This document shows positions 8,718-18,053 of a stretch of DNA of 64,000 nt, piece by piece. Origin of the DNA: HTCC2207 sp002685195 (GTDB lineage Bacteria > Pseudomonadota > Gammaproteobacteria > Pseudomonadales > Porticoccaceae); assembly GCA_051201675.1 (NCBI GenBank), contig CP179212.1, positions 558,001-622,000 on the forward strand, in the 5' to 3' direction. The translations under genes and the position numbers were made by a program. The notes below the pieces were generated by a model. The model did no database searches and had not been told where the DNA came from. It saw only the letters and a program-made list of their open reading frames with translations. Every line of letters begins with the position of its first letter. Position 1 is the first letter of the stretch.

Positions 8718-9587
8718 ATGTCAGCTAATGGATTAAAAATCGGTCGCTACTCGTTTGGTAAGCTCGAACTTATTAAACTTATGGTGTATTCCGCTCTAAC
8801 TATCAATTTTTTCTTGTACATTGGCAATGACATAGAAATTGCGAGGCATACGCTCTACGAGGGGAGTACCTTCTTAGAGCGTACTAGAGCTTTTGCGACG
8901 ACCATAGATCTATCGGCTTGGTTTATTCTATTATTTTTATTGGAGTTAGAAACTTATTGGTTGTCTGAAGATTCGTTGTCTCGCGTAGCTTGGATGGTCA
9001 TTCGAGGTATTAGAGGTCTATGCATTTTGTTCCTCGCTCATACTCTCTATGCTTACGGTGTATATCTCACAGAGATCTACTCTGCCGCTTCGGTTGAAGG
9101 GGTCAGTAGTCTCTGTCAACTAGTTGGTGCTGACAAGTCGTATGCATTTAATCTGGCTTACAGCGAAATTACCGCCGAGAACTGCGTAACCTTATCTTCT
9201 GCTAACCAATTTTATTTTATTGATCCCCCGACTTTTTTCATTGTGCAAGACGCTGCTGGACTGATGATCGAGAAAGAGCTCGCGTGGGTGGATATGGTAG
9301 AGGCGATAGTTTGGATTGTTATATTACTCATTATTGAAATTATGATACGGATACAAGATAAAAATATAAGCACTGGCGCGGGATTGGTTGTCTTGTCTAA
9401 ACTCAAAACCCTTCTATTTATCGTGCTCTGGATGGCCGCTTTATACTGGTTATACAGAGACCATTTTATGTTTGCATGGGATGAGTTTCTTTGGATCGCT
9501 GGTTTTTATGTAATAGGGCTAAATCTATCAGAATGGCGAGAGGAAATTAATGAAAATAACTCCAGGGAACCAACCCATAGCGTATAG
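8718..9587 (+). CDS. Polytopic membrane protein of unknown family
   Basis: 289 aa from the ATG at 8718; a TTG at 8670 is an alternative that would overlap the DUF3604 gene by 19 bp. I see five or six hydrophobic segments: near residues 20-40, 60-80, 95-120, 205-225, 240-258 and 265-285. A less hydrophobic loop with two cysteines lies near residues 125-165. No family is recognised. Directly follows the DUF3604 lipoprotein, so the two may form a membrane-associated unit. Confidence 0.65.
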   Translation: MSANGLKIGRYSFGKLELIKLMVYSALTINFFLYIGNDIEIARHTLYEGSTFLERTRAFATTIDLSAWFILLFLLELETYWLSEDSLSRVAWMVIRGIRGLCILFLAHTLYAYGVYLTEIYSAASVEGVSSLCQLVGADKSYAFNLAYSEITAENCVTLSSANQFYFIDPPTFFIVQDAAGLMIEKELAWVDMVEAIVWIVILLIIEIMIRIQDKNISTGAGLVVLSKLKTLLFIVLWMAALYWLYRDHFMFAWDEFLWIAGFYVIGLNLSEWREEINENNSREPTHSV

Positions 9588-9654
9588 GCGCGGTAGTTGA
9601 GGGAATGACCCAAGATTAGGCTTTACCTTATAACAAATATTTAGTGAGTTTAAC

Positions 9655-11214
9655 TTGCACGAATACGACAACATTATCATTGGCGGAGGCCACAACGGAC
9701 TCATCTGCGCGACTTACCTTGCACGGAAGGGTCAGTCAGTGCTTTTACTAGAAGCATCTAATACTCTCGGAGGCTTGGCCGCATCGCGTGAGTTCTCTCC
9801 TGATTTTCGAGTTTCCGTGGCTCACAGCTTGAGTCATTTTTCCGAGGCTGTTTCCAAGGAGTTAAGGCTGGCTGATCACGGCTATAGTCCTTGCGGTGAG
9901 ATACTCGATACCGTTGGATTGAGCCTCGACGGACAGCATGTCGTTGTTTCTGAAGATCAGATTAGTGGTGTAAATGCATCCGATAAAGATAATTATGGGA
10001 GCTACCTGGCAACGCTCAAGCGTTTTGCTGGAGCCTTAAAGCCATTTTGGATGAAAACCATGCCACGGATCGGTACCACTCGTCTTTCTGAAATAATTAC
10101 CTTTGGTCATCTTGGAGCAAAGCTAAGGCTTTTAGGAAAGAAAGACATGGGTGAATTTATGCGGGTAGCCACTTTGCCCTCCAGGGATCTGATGGATGAG
10201 AATTTTGATAGCGATATTTTAAAAGCAGTGCTCAGTTGGGATGGTTTGATAGGCTCTAAAATGGCTCCAAGATCGCCTAATGCGAGTGTACTCAATATGT
10301 TTTACCGAATGAGCGGTCAACATAATGGCGCGCACTTTTTACCTTGCGGCGGTATTAAAAGTCTCATAGACGCGCTGCATGGTGCGGCTCTTGCAGCTGG
10401 TGTTGAAGTCAGGACGGGAGCTGAGGTCAATAGAGTCGTGATCGACAGTGATGATAAAGGACTTTCTGCCAGTGGTGTTGAGCTTTCTAGTGGGGAGATC
10501 ATAAAGGGAGCTTGTGTTGTTTCCTCAGCCGATCCTAAACGAACATTTTTGAACTTGGTAGGCGCGAGAAATCTCGAGATAGACTTTGTGAACCGAATTA
10601 ATCGCTTGCGCAGTGATGGTTATGTTGGCAAGTTACATCTTGCTCTAGATAGTTTGCCAAAATTCCTTGGCGTTGATAATCCTGCGAGTCGAATGATTAT
10701 AGCGCCTAGCTTAGATGCGATTGAATTTGCTTTTGATGATGCCAAATATGGAGAATACTCAGAGTCGCCAGTGATGGAAATTATTGTGCCGAGTGTGAAG
10801 GATATGTCTCTGGCACCAGAGGGTAAGCACGTGTTGTCCGCCCATATTATGTATCTGCCTCACGCACTCAAAGGAGGCTGGACAGAAGCTGCACGTGAAA
10901 AACTCTATCAAAAACTAATTGATATTCTCGAACTCTATGCGCCGGGTATCTCTAGTCAAATTATCGATGGAGAGATGCTAACACCAGCGGATCTCGAGAC
11001 GACCTATCTAAATACTGGAGGGCACTGGCACCACACTGAGCTGTCGATGGATCAAATGCTCATGATGCGTCCAACATATGAGGCTGCACAATACAGTACA
11101 CCTATTAACAATCTTTATCTCTGTGGAGCTGGTAGTCACCCCGGAGGCGGTTTGATGGGCGGGCCAGGGCACAACGCTGCTAAAGAAATTATCGGAACAA
11201 AGAAAAAAGCATGA
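9655..11214 (+). CDS. Cassette II protein B2: phytoene-desaturase-like FAD oxidoreductase
   Basis: 519 aa from a TTG start; no in-frame ATG lies between it and the FAD loop (NIIIGGGHNGLICATYLA, residues 5-22). It has the B-type C-terminus with GGHWHHTELSMDQMLMMRP and LYLCGAGSHPGGGLMGGPGH. Length equals B1, and it is clearly its paralogue though well diverged. In this cassette B comes first, before A, unlike cassettes I and III. It overlaps A2 by ATGA (11211-11214). The TTG start may mean reduced initiation relative to A2. Confidence 0.83.
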   Translation: MHEYDNIIIGGGHNGLICATYLARKGQSVLLLEASNTLGGLAASREFSPDFRVSVAHSLSHFSEAVSKELRLADHGYSPCGEILDTVGLSLDGQHVVVSEDQISGVNASDKDNYGSYLATLKRFAGALKPFWMKTMPRIGTTRLSEIITFGHLGAKLRLLGKKDMGEFMRVATLPSRDLMDENFDSDILKAVLSWDGLIGSKMAPRSPNASVLNMFYRMSGQHNGAHFLPCGGIKSLIDALHGAALAAGVEVRTGAEVNRVVIDSDDKGLSASGVELSSGEIIKGACVVSSADPKRTFLNLVGARNLEIDFVNRINRLRSDGYVGKLHLALDSLPKFLGVDNPASRMIIAPSLDAIEFAFDDAKYGEYSESPVMEIIVPSVKDMSLAPEGKHVLSAHIMYLPHALKGGWTEAAREKLYQKLIDILELYAPGISSQIIDGEMLTPADLETTYLNTGGHWHHTELSMDQMLMMRPTYEAAQYSTPINNLYLCGAGSHPGGGLMGGPGHNAAKEIIGTKKKA

Positions 11215-12830
11215 CAAAATACGATGCCATTATTATTGGTGCTGGTCACAACGGTCTGACCAATGCCGCTTATCTAGCTAAAGCTGGACTCAATGTTCTA
11301 GTAGTAGAAAAAAATGAGTATATTGGTGGCGCCGCTGTTACCCGTGAAATGCATGACGGTTGGTTCTATTCTAGTTGCTCTTATGTTTGTAGCATGATGA
11401 GACAGTCCATTCATCGAGATCTGAATCTTACCAAACACGGTTTGGTCCTTGTTCCCTATTTGGGTACGGTGGTCTTTGCCGATAACGGCGATACCATGGT
11501 GAGTTATAATTCTGAGGAGGCTGAATACAATCAGCTCCGCCGCCGATCACCCCATGACGCTGACGCAATGTTTCGCTTTCAAGCTGACCTAGCTCGTTAC
11601 GCCCAACTCATCAGGAAGACTTTACTGCGCACGCCGCCAGATCCAACGTCATTTAGGCCCCGCGATATCAAAGAACTTCTTTGGTTGGCAAAGGAGTTCT
11701 GGTCATTGGGAGAGAAGGAACTCTATGAGTACATTCGCTTCTTTACTATGAGCGCTGCAGACTTTCTCGATGACTATTTTGAGGATGATTTAATTAAAGC
11801 CGCAATGGCTAGCCCTGGGGTTATTGGTACCGCACTTGGCGTTTACTCACCGGGTTCTGCTTACATTTTATTGCACCATGTTATGGGAGATGTCGACGGA
11901 AATATTGGAGCATGGGGTCTTGCGCGAGGCGGAATGGGCGCGATTTCACACGCGATTGCAAGAGCTTTAACAGAGCATGGCGGTGAAATTAGAACCAATG
12001 CTGGGGTTGACAAAATCACAGTTAAAAACGGTAAGGCGGTCGGAGTAGTCTTGGATAACGGTGATGAGTTGCACGCTGATATCGTGGTTTCAAACATGGA
12101 TGCAAAGCGCACATTTACCCAGTGTATGGACAAAAATGATTTGCCACCAGGCATTTATGATAAGGCTAAAAACTTCAAAATTAGAGGTTCATCGGGCAAA
12201 GTAAACATAGCATTATCTGGTCTGCCGAAATTCAATAATGTTCCGGATAATCGCTACATAAATAGGGGAGGCCAAGGTTTTGTTGGCTCAATGGAGACTA
12301 TGGAGCGCGCCTATGATTGTTGGAAACATGGCCGTTGGTCTGAAGACCCATTTATAGAATCTGTGATTCCCTCCGCTTGGGACCCTACAGTGGCGCCACC
12401 AGGGCAACACTGGATGTCTAACTTCGTACAGTATTGTCCACCAGTGCTAGCCGACGGCCCTTGGACACCTGAAAAGCGAGATGCTTTTGGGCAGACGGTG
12501 ATAAATAAAATTGAACGCTATAGTCCTGGATTCAAAGACCTCATCGTACATATGGAGGTGCGTACACCCCACGAAATCGAGGCAGAAGTTGGCCTTACAG
12601 AAGGCAACATTTTCCAGGGTGAATTAACCATTGATCAGTTGCTGTTTAATCGGCCATTTCCAGGCTATGCGCAATATAGAATGCCAATAAAGAATATGTA
12701 TATGTGTGGTTCCTCCACTCATCCTGGAGGAGGAGTTTCTTCCGCTTGTGGGGCCAACGCAGCGAGAGAAATACTAATTGATTTGAAACGTCCCAATACA
12801 GTACCGGAGGACGACTTTTATGACGAGTAG
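11211..12830 (+). CDS. Cassette II protein A2: PYROXD2-like FAD oxidoreductase
   Basis: 539 aa with the FAD loop IIIGAGHNGLTNAAYLAKAG and the C-terminal MYMCGSSTHPGGGVSSACG. It shares the A hallmarks: TPPDPTSF near 145, an LLHHVMGDVDG segment near 221, SSGKVNIALSG near 330, and GELTIDQLLFNRPFPGYAQYR near 475. It is the most divergent A copy: the first 120 residues differ from A1 and A3 (for example MRQSIHRDLNLTKHG), and SSACGAN replaces MGAPGAN in the last FAD motif. It starts inside the B2 stop and overlaps T2 by 11 bp. Substrate probably differs from that of A1/A3; inference. Confidence 0.83.
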   Translation: MTKYDAIIIGAGHNGLTNAAYLAKAGLNVLVVEKNEYIGGAAVTREMHDGWFYSSCSYVCSMMRQSIHRDLNLTKHGLVLVPYLGTVVFADNGDTMVSYNSEEAEYNQLRRRSPHDADAMFRFQADLARYAQLIRKTLLRTPPDPTSFRPRDIKELLWLAKEFWSLGEKELYEYIRFFTMSAADFLDDYFEDDLIKAAMASPGVIGTALGVYSPGSAYILLHHVMGDVDGNIGAWGLARGGMGAISHAIARALTEHGGEIRTNAGVDKITVKNGKAVGVVLDNGDELHADIVVSNMDAKRTFTQCMDKNDLPPGIYDKAKNFKIRGSSGKVNIALSGLPKFNNVPDNRYINRGGQGFVGSMETMERAYDCWKHGRWSEDPFIESVIPSAWDPTVAPPGQHWMSNFVQYCPPVLADGPWTPEKRDAFGQTVINKIERYSPGFKDLIVHMEVRTPHEIEAEVGLTEGNIFQGELTIDQLLFNRPFPGYAQYRMPIKNMYMCGSSTHPGGGVSSACGANAAREILIDLKRPNTVPEDDFYDE

Positions 12831-14040
12831 TCAGGTTGATTTAAAAGATCCCTTTGCTGGAGAACGTTTAAAAGAAAGCCCGTTCCACCCTCGGCAGGCG
12901 TTGCTTAATCTTCGCGATGCATGGTCAAGTTGGAATGGCTATAAATTTGCCGACTATTACTACGACGAAGAATATGAGTATTTTTGCATACGTAATAGCT
13001 GTGCTACCTATGATATTTGTCCTATGCAAAAGTACGTCATCACTGGACCAGACGCTGAGGCAATGTTGAATCGGATGGTTACCAGAGACATTTCGAAGCT
13101 CAAAGAAAATAGAGTGACCTATGTTTGTTGGTGCACCGATGAAGGCCGAATGATCGATGATGGTACGATCTTTAAAATGGGCCCCGATCGGTTCTTACTC
13201 ACCTGTGGAAGTCCATCTTTGGCCTGGTTGCGCAAGAGTACCTTTGGATTTGATCAGCTTGAAATTTCTGATGTATCAGACAGTCTCGCGGCTCTGTCAT
13301 TCCAAGGTCCTACAACATGTGAGGTGTTGAAGAAAATGGGTTTGGTAGGTATTGAAGACCTCAAGCCTTTTTGTATTTCATATTTTTCTCTTGGCTCTGA
13401 TGACAATAATCGCCTAATGGTATCTCGGACAGGATTTACAGGAGATCTTGGGTATGAGCTCTGGATTGAAAAAGCCTACGCTCTAGAGTTATGGGATAAG
13501 TTATACGCTGCAGGCGAGGATTATGGTATTCAGCCCTATGGTGAGGCCGCCACGAATATGGCGCGATTAGAGGCAGGATTTATTATGCCGGGGATGGAGT
13601 TTAATGAAGCATTAAAGACTGTCCATTATCAATACGATCAGACTCCTTTTGAGTTGAACTTAGACTGGCTTGTTGATTTCAAAAAACCGCATTTTAACGG
13701 AAGAAGTGCTCTTTTAGAGGCTCGTGATCAGGGTGCTGAATACACTTTGGTAAAACTCGATATTGAAGGCAATAAGCCTGCAGAGGAGTCGTTCTTATAT
13801 TCTGATAAAGAATGTAGCAAAGAAATTGGTTATGTTACTTCGGCGATGTGGTCGCCAGTGGTTAAGGCAAATATTGCTTTGGCGATGGTGATGACATCAG
13901 CTCTAGATGGAGATATTTGGGCAGAAATATATTACTCAAAGGAGCTCCGTCATCATAGTAAGGTGGCACAGTGTACGTTTCAGACACATCCGTTTTGGTC
14001 ACCGAAGCGTGCTCGAGCTACTCCGCCGGGACTCTATTGA
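12820..14040 (+). CDS. Cassette II protein T2: GcvT-like aminomethyltransferase family protein
   Basis: 406 aa, starting 11 bp inside A2. Signatures parallel T1: PFHPRQ near 21, GPDAEAMLNRMVTRDI near 77-91, GRMIDDGTIF at 109-118 with the Asp pair at 113-114, LSFQGP near 165 and SRTGFTGDLGYELW near 205-218. LSFQGP replaces the LAVQGP of T1 and T3, and the segment before SRTGFTG is longer (DDNNR). The C-terminal half keeps EGNKPAEESFLY and WAEIYYSKEL. Predicted THF-dependent C1 transferase working with B2/A2; substrate unknown. Confidence 0.82.
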   Translation: MTSSQVDLKDPFAGERLKESPFHPRQALLNLRDAWSSWNGYKFADYYYDEEYEYFCIRNSCATYDICPMQKYVITGPDAEAMLNRMVTRDISKLKENRVTYVCWCTDEGRMIDDGTIFKMGPDRFLLTCGSPSLAWLRKSTFGFDQLEISDVSDSLAALSFQGPTTCEVLKKMGLVGIEDLKPFCISYFSLGSDDNNRLMVSRTGFTGDLGYELWIEKAYALELWDKLYAAGEDYGIQPYGEAATNMARLEAGFIMPGMEFNEALKTVHYQYDQTPFELNLDWLVDFKKPHFNGRSALLEARDQGAEYTLVKLDIEGNKPAEESFLYSDKECSKEIGYVTSAMWSPVVKANIALAMVMTSALDGDIWAEIYYSKELRHHSKVAQCTFQTHPFWSPKRARATPPGLY

Positions 14041-14049
14041 GGTAGCAAT

Positions 14050-14637
14050 ATGAAACGCCTTGTCGGTAAAGTTGACTCGCTGCATCTAGGCGTCTCTGAA
14101 GAGACGCTAGGTAAGGAGATTTGCAAATCCTTAGACGCCCATTTGTCAGGATTTGCTGAGGATCGACATAATTCTTTTGAGAGGCAAGCTTGGGCAGGGG
14201 ATGACAAGCAGACGGAGGGGACTCGAAGGCGAAATGAACGTCAATGGTCTGCAGTCTCTGTAGAAGAATTAGCCGAAATTTCTGATGCTATGGATTTACA
14301 AGAGTCTCTAAGTGCCGCTGATCTTGGAGCAAATCTATGCTTGTCTGGAATACCGAAGTTATCCCATTTGCCAAAAGGAAGTATTATCCGATTTCCTTCG
14401 GGGGCTGAACTCATTGTCGAGGAATACAATCCACCATGCTTGGATATGGGAAAATATATAGCAGCAAATTACAACACCAATAGCGGCGATATGCTGTCTG
14501 ACGCAGCATTTTCTGCTGCCGCGAAGTATAGTCGAGGGTTGGTTGGTGTAGTTGAAGTGCCAGGTATCATAGCAGTGGGGGATGATGTCATAGTAATCCC
14601 TTACAAGGCCCCAGCGTGGGCCAATAGAGGAAGGTGA
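14050..14637 (+). CDS. MOSC-domain protein
   Basis: 195 aa. Family features visible are GVSEETLGKE near residue 14, a central block VSVEELAEIS near 78, ADLGANLCLSGI near 98, a GAELIVEEYNPPCLDMG segment around 125-142 that supplies the conserved Cys, and a late GVVEVPGIIAVGDDV. MOSC domains occur in molybdenum-cofactor sulfurases, mARC-type amidoxime reductases and YiiM-like proteins acting on N-hydroxylated compounds. It lies 9 bp after T2, so it is probably in the same operon. A role on an N-oxygenated intermediate is possible but speculative. An RDRH-type motif is only partly kept (EDRHNS). Confidence 0.7.
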   Translation: MKRLVGKVDSLHLGVSEETLGKEICKSLDAHLSGFAEDRHNSFERQAWAGDDKQTEGTRRRNERQWSAVSVEELAEISDAMDLQESLSAADLGANLCLSGIPKLSHLPKGSIIRFPSGAELIVEEYNPPCLDMGKYIAANYNTNSGDMLSDAAFSAAAKYSRGLVGVVEVPGIIAVGDDVIVIPYKAPAWANRGR

Positions 14638-14755
14638 ATCTATCATTGTGGCCTAGAGACGAGGCTAATTTCGCTAACTAATCTTTTAATAGTAATTCTA
14701 GAAAAAATCCATAAACTAAGCGCCTTAGATAGAAATATGCAGAGCGCCGTCGACA

Positions 14756-17038
14756 ATGTTAAACATATATTACCGCCGAATATTATCGGTTTCGTTGGTT
14801 TGCCTGTTAATGGTCTCAAGCGTTTACGGTGAGATTAATATTGACGGCATTCTGGACGAGCCTGAGTGGAGTGATGCTGAGGCACATACTGACTTTGTGA
14901 CAGTAGAGCCACTCAGTGGTGAAGTAGCCAAATATTCAACTGAGGTGCGCATTTTTACTAATGATGAGGGTATTTTTGTAGGCTTCATCAATCATCAACC
15001 CGCTTCTGTTAAACGCGTTCATAGACGCTTCCCTAGAGATGCTCGTATACAGGGTGATCGCAATATTGTTAGCGTTGATTTTGATGGCACTGCATTGGTG
15101 GGATACGACTTCACCGTCGGCTCAGCTAATTCTCAACAAGACGGTATTATTACCGTTCCGGATTATTCAACCGACTGGGATGGGACTTGGTATTCACAGA
15201 CTTCAGCGGATGAAGATAATTGGTACAGCGAGATACATATTCCTTGGACAGTAGCACCAATGTCCAATGCTGAGAACGGTATTAAGAATATGAAGTTTTG
15301 GTTTTCTCGTATTGTTTATGAGGAATCTCTGCGTTTCGCATTCCCTAATGCCTATTACAGTAGGGCTACCTTTTTGGAAGATTGGCACCCAATTCAGGTA
15401 AAGCAGGTTAAAGCCTCAACCCTGGACTGGTTCCCTTATTTAAGTCACAGCACGGACTTAAGTCCCGATGGAATATCTGGTGCGGGAGACAACTTCAATG
15501 CGGGGTTGGATTTTATTTGGCGGCCCAACAGCGCCACGCAATTAACCGGCGCATTGAAGCCCGATTTTGGCCAGGTAGAAAGTGATGACCTTGTGGTTAA
15601 TTTTTCTGCTTTTGAAACCTTTGTCTCAGAAAAGAGACCTTTCTTTACTGAAAATCAATCGTTGTTTTCCAGCATTATTCCCAATGAAGATAGAATTATT
15701 TATACCCGGCGAATTGGATCTGGACCAGCTGGTAGCGAAGAGGGCCTTATAGATATTGATATCGCAGCTAAGGCATCTCACTTCGGAGAAACTACTGATT
15801 TGGGATTCTTCGTCGTGAGAGAAGATAATTCTGATGACAGAGTAAGCGGTAACTTCTTTTCAAGTCGTCTTCAGCGCAAAGTCGATGATATCGCCGTTGG
15901 TCATCGATTGACTTATGTTGATCGGCCGCTGTTACAACGTGAAGCTACCGTGCAAGTTGCGGATGCTACTTGGAAACGAGATGCATCAATGCAAGTGCGA
16001 GGACAAATTCTCTACAGCAACATTCAGCAACAGGCCAATAGTTTAAATGGTGAGCAGTCAATAGATAGCCAAGATTATGCTGGTTGGGCTAGCGCGCATT
16101 TTGCCCCCAATGACAATTGGTTCCATGTGCTTTATCTTTCTCATTATGGTGATGAGTTTGATATGAACGATATGGGTTATATGAAACGCAATGATTTTTC
16201 TGAGCTATACGCTAGTACGCGATACAGCCAATTAGAATATCCGGCAGCGTCCTCGCTCCTTTCAAGTTTTCGTGAAATTAAATATGGTTACTCTGAAAAT
16301 ACGGATGGTGACCGTTTGCAATTGTGGTTCGACACAGCTTTTGAGTGGGTATTTCGATCGTCGCGAAAACTTGAAGCTGGCATAGGCGGGAATGCCTCGG
16401 GTTGGGATGACCGCATAACTCGAGGCAATGGTGTCGTGGCTATGCCTGCTCAGTATTGGGGACAACTAAAGTATATTAGTCCACGTGGAGATGACTATGG
16501 GTATATCGTTGAAGCTTTTTTCGAAAATGATGGAGCTGATAAACTGTCTACTGGTATAACCTTTGGGCAAAAAATATATTTAACTGAAACTCTAACTTTA
16601 GGGAGTCGACTTACTTATAAGGATTATAAGGAATGGTTAATATGGGACGCCGAAGTCGATCAATTAGCGATTTATCAAGCAGATTCCTATGAGGCGGTTA
16701 TTCGCTTAGATTGGTATCCATCGACTAAGCAGGAAGTGAGATTAAAATTTCAATGGATTGCCATCGATGCAGAAACCCTAGGCAGTTATACTTTGGATGG
16801 TATGGGACGACTTGATCAGTCTGCTATATCTTCATCAGATTTTAGTGTTAGTGATACGGCATTCCAAATTCGTTATCGCTATCAATTGGCTCCTCTTTCG
16901 GATGTGTTTTTAGTCTACAGCCGAGGTGGTTTCTACGGCAGCGAGAGCGGCGATGAGGGCGTAAGCACACTATTTAGTGAGGGCTGGCAGGGAGTTCAGG
17001 TTGAATCTGTAATTGCTAAAATTCGGTATCGATTCTAA
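14756..17038 (+). CDS. DUF5916 outer-membrane protein with N-terminal CBM9-like domain
   Basis: 760 aa. A signal peptide covers about residues 1-25. Residues 26-200 look like the carbohydrate-binding family 9-like domain (INIDGILDEPEWSDAE, then TEVRIFTNDEGIFVGF). From about residue 215 the DUF5916 region begins (FNAGLDFIWRPN, ALKPDFGQVESDDLVVN, SEKRPFFTENQSLF), followed by alternating aromatic strands to a terminal RF typical of beta-barrels. Such proteins are predicted outer-membrane barrels of unknown substrate, common in marine Bacteroidota and Gammaproteobacteria. The gene stands alone, with a 118 bp upstream gap and no close operon partner. Confidence 0.75.
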   Translation: MLNIYYRRILSVSLVCLLMVSSVYGEINIDGILDEPEWSDAEAHTDFVTVEPLSGEVAKYSTEVRIFTNDEGIFVGFINHQPASVKRVHRRFPRDARIQGDRNIVSVDFDGTALVGYDFTVGSANSQQDGIITVPDYSTDWDGTWYSQTSADEDNWYSEIHIPWTVAPMSNAENGIKNMKFWFSRIVYEESLRFAFPNAYYSRATFLEDWHPIQVKQVKASTLDWFPYLSHSTDLSPDGISGAGDNFNAGLDFIWRPNSATQLTGALKPDFGQVESDDLVVNFSAFETFVSEKRPFFTENQSLFSSIIPNEDRIIYTRRIGSGPAGSEEGLIDIDIAAKASHFGETTDLGFFVVREDNSDDRVSGNFFSSRLQRKVDDIAVGHRLTYVDRPLLQREATVQVADATWKRDASMQVRGQILYSNIQQQANSLNGEQSIDSQDYAGWASAHFAPNDNWFHVLYLSHYGDEFDMNDMGYMKRNDFSELYASTRYSQLEYPAASSLLSSFREIKYGYSENTDGDRLQLWFDTAFEWVFRSSRKLEAGIGGNASGWDDRITRGNGVVAMPAQYWGQLKYISPRGDDYGYIVEAFFENDGADKLSTGITFGQKIYLTETLTLGSRLTYKDYKEWLIWDAEVDQLAIYQADSYEAVIRLDWYPSTKQEVRLKFQWIAIDAETLGSYTLDGMGRLDQSAISSSDFSVSDTAFQIRYRYQLAPLSDVFLVYSRGGFYGSESGDEGVSTLFSEGWQGVQVESVIAKIRYRF

Positions 17039-17154
17039 GCGAGCGATCTGTATTTTTATAAAAAGTTATGAGTTTCCGTGTGAACTGATTCTAGATTCTT
17101 TCTTCAAAGTTCGGCTATACTATTCTTGGTTTGACTGGTTAGGAGGGTGTGAAG

Positions 17155-17925
17155 ATGCAAGCGACCGAATTTGTGCATAGCTATCTGGATGCGTGGAATC
17201 ATTCTGATGCCGTTGGAGTGGCAAACCATTTGTCAAAAAATGGTACTTACCTTGATGTTCCTAATGATGATCAATATTCTCCAGGCGAATTAGTGTCGAT
17301 GCTCGCAGAATTTTTTGCATCAGAGCGTCATCAATATGAATTGACAGGGGATGTTCTGTCAAATGATTATTCGGTTGCTTTTCAGTACAAGATGTCTTCA
17401 GGTCATAACGACACTACATATCGTTGCGGCGCAGAATTTATTAGTTTCCAAGGCGACGGAGCTGTACTGATTTCTGACTACTACGATCCTACTTACTCTA
17501 AAAGTATAGTGAACGGCTTGTCCCATGCGATAAGCAGCCAAAAATATGCTAAATCGGGCCTCGCTAGCGAGCAGTTGGACAGCTACAAAGAAAGGCTCGT
17601 CAAACTCATGGCTGAACAGAAAGTGTATTTGGATCCTGAAATCACTTTGCCAAGCTTAGCTCAGATGGTTGGGTGCTCGATTAATCATTTGTCGCAGGCG
17701 GTGAATTCCGGTTTTAGCATGAGCTTTTTTGACTTTCTTAACAGCTATAGAATCGATGAAGCGAAATCAATTCTGCTAAACCAGAGCTCTCTATCTAAAT
17801 CGATCTTAGATGTGTCTTTCGCTTCAGGGTTTAACTCTAACTCGGCCTTTTATGCAGCTTTCAAAAAGTCGACCGGGCAAACACCCGCTCAGTTTCGTCG
17901 CAGTATCCAAGGACTCTCAAAGTAA
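17155..17925 (+). CDS. NTF2/SnoaL-like domain fused to AraC-type HTH regulator
   Basis: 256 aa. AGGAGGG at 17141-17147 sits 7 bp before the ATG at 17155, which favours it over the in-frame GTG at 17149. Residues 1-115 resemble a SnoaL/NTF2 cone fold (FVHSYLDAWNHSD, GTYLDVPNDD, GAEFISFQGDG). Residues 150-250 are a typical AraC double helix-turn-helix ending in FASGFNSNSAFYAAFKKSTG and TPAQFRRS. A small-molecule-binding cone fold as the sensor of an AraC regulator is unusual; cupin sensors are the norm. It precedes the PuuB-like and SpdH-like genes on the same strand and probably controls them. Confidence 0.8.
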   Translation: MQATEFVHSYLDAWNHSDAVGVANHLSKNGTYLDVPNDDQYSPGELVSMLAEFFASERHQYELTGDVLSNDYSVAFQYKMSSGHNDTTYRCGAEFISFQGDGAVLISDYYDPTYSKSIVNGLSHAISSQKYAKSGLASEQLDSYKERLVKLMAEQKVYLDPEITLPSLAQMVGCSINHLSQAVNSGFSMSFFDFLNSYRIDEAKSILLNQSSLSKSILDVSFASGFNSNSAFYAAFKKSTGQTPAQFRRSIQGLSK

Positions 17926-18053
17926 CCTTTCTTTGCTTCGAAACGTACAGCTCAAAAAGCCTCTGTTAGTGCCGATAGGGTAGGATGTTTACACCGGCCT
18001 TATTTGGGATAACAATAGATATTCCCACAATAGAAAAGGCGCTCGAAAAGATC

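Noticed and set aside
14638..14755. Hairpin after the MOSC gene as a terminator
   Set aside because: Only a 4 bp GCCT/AGGC stem with a poor T tract.
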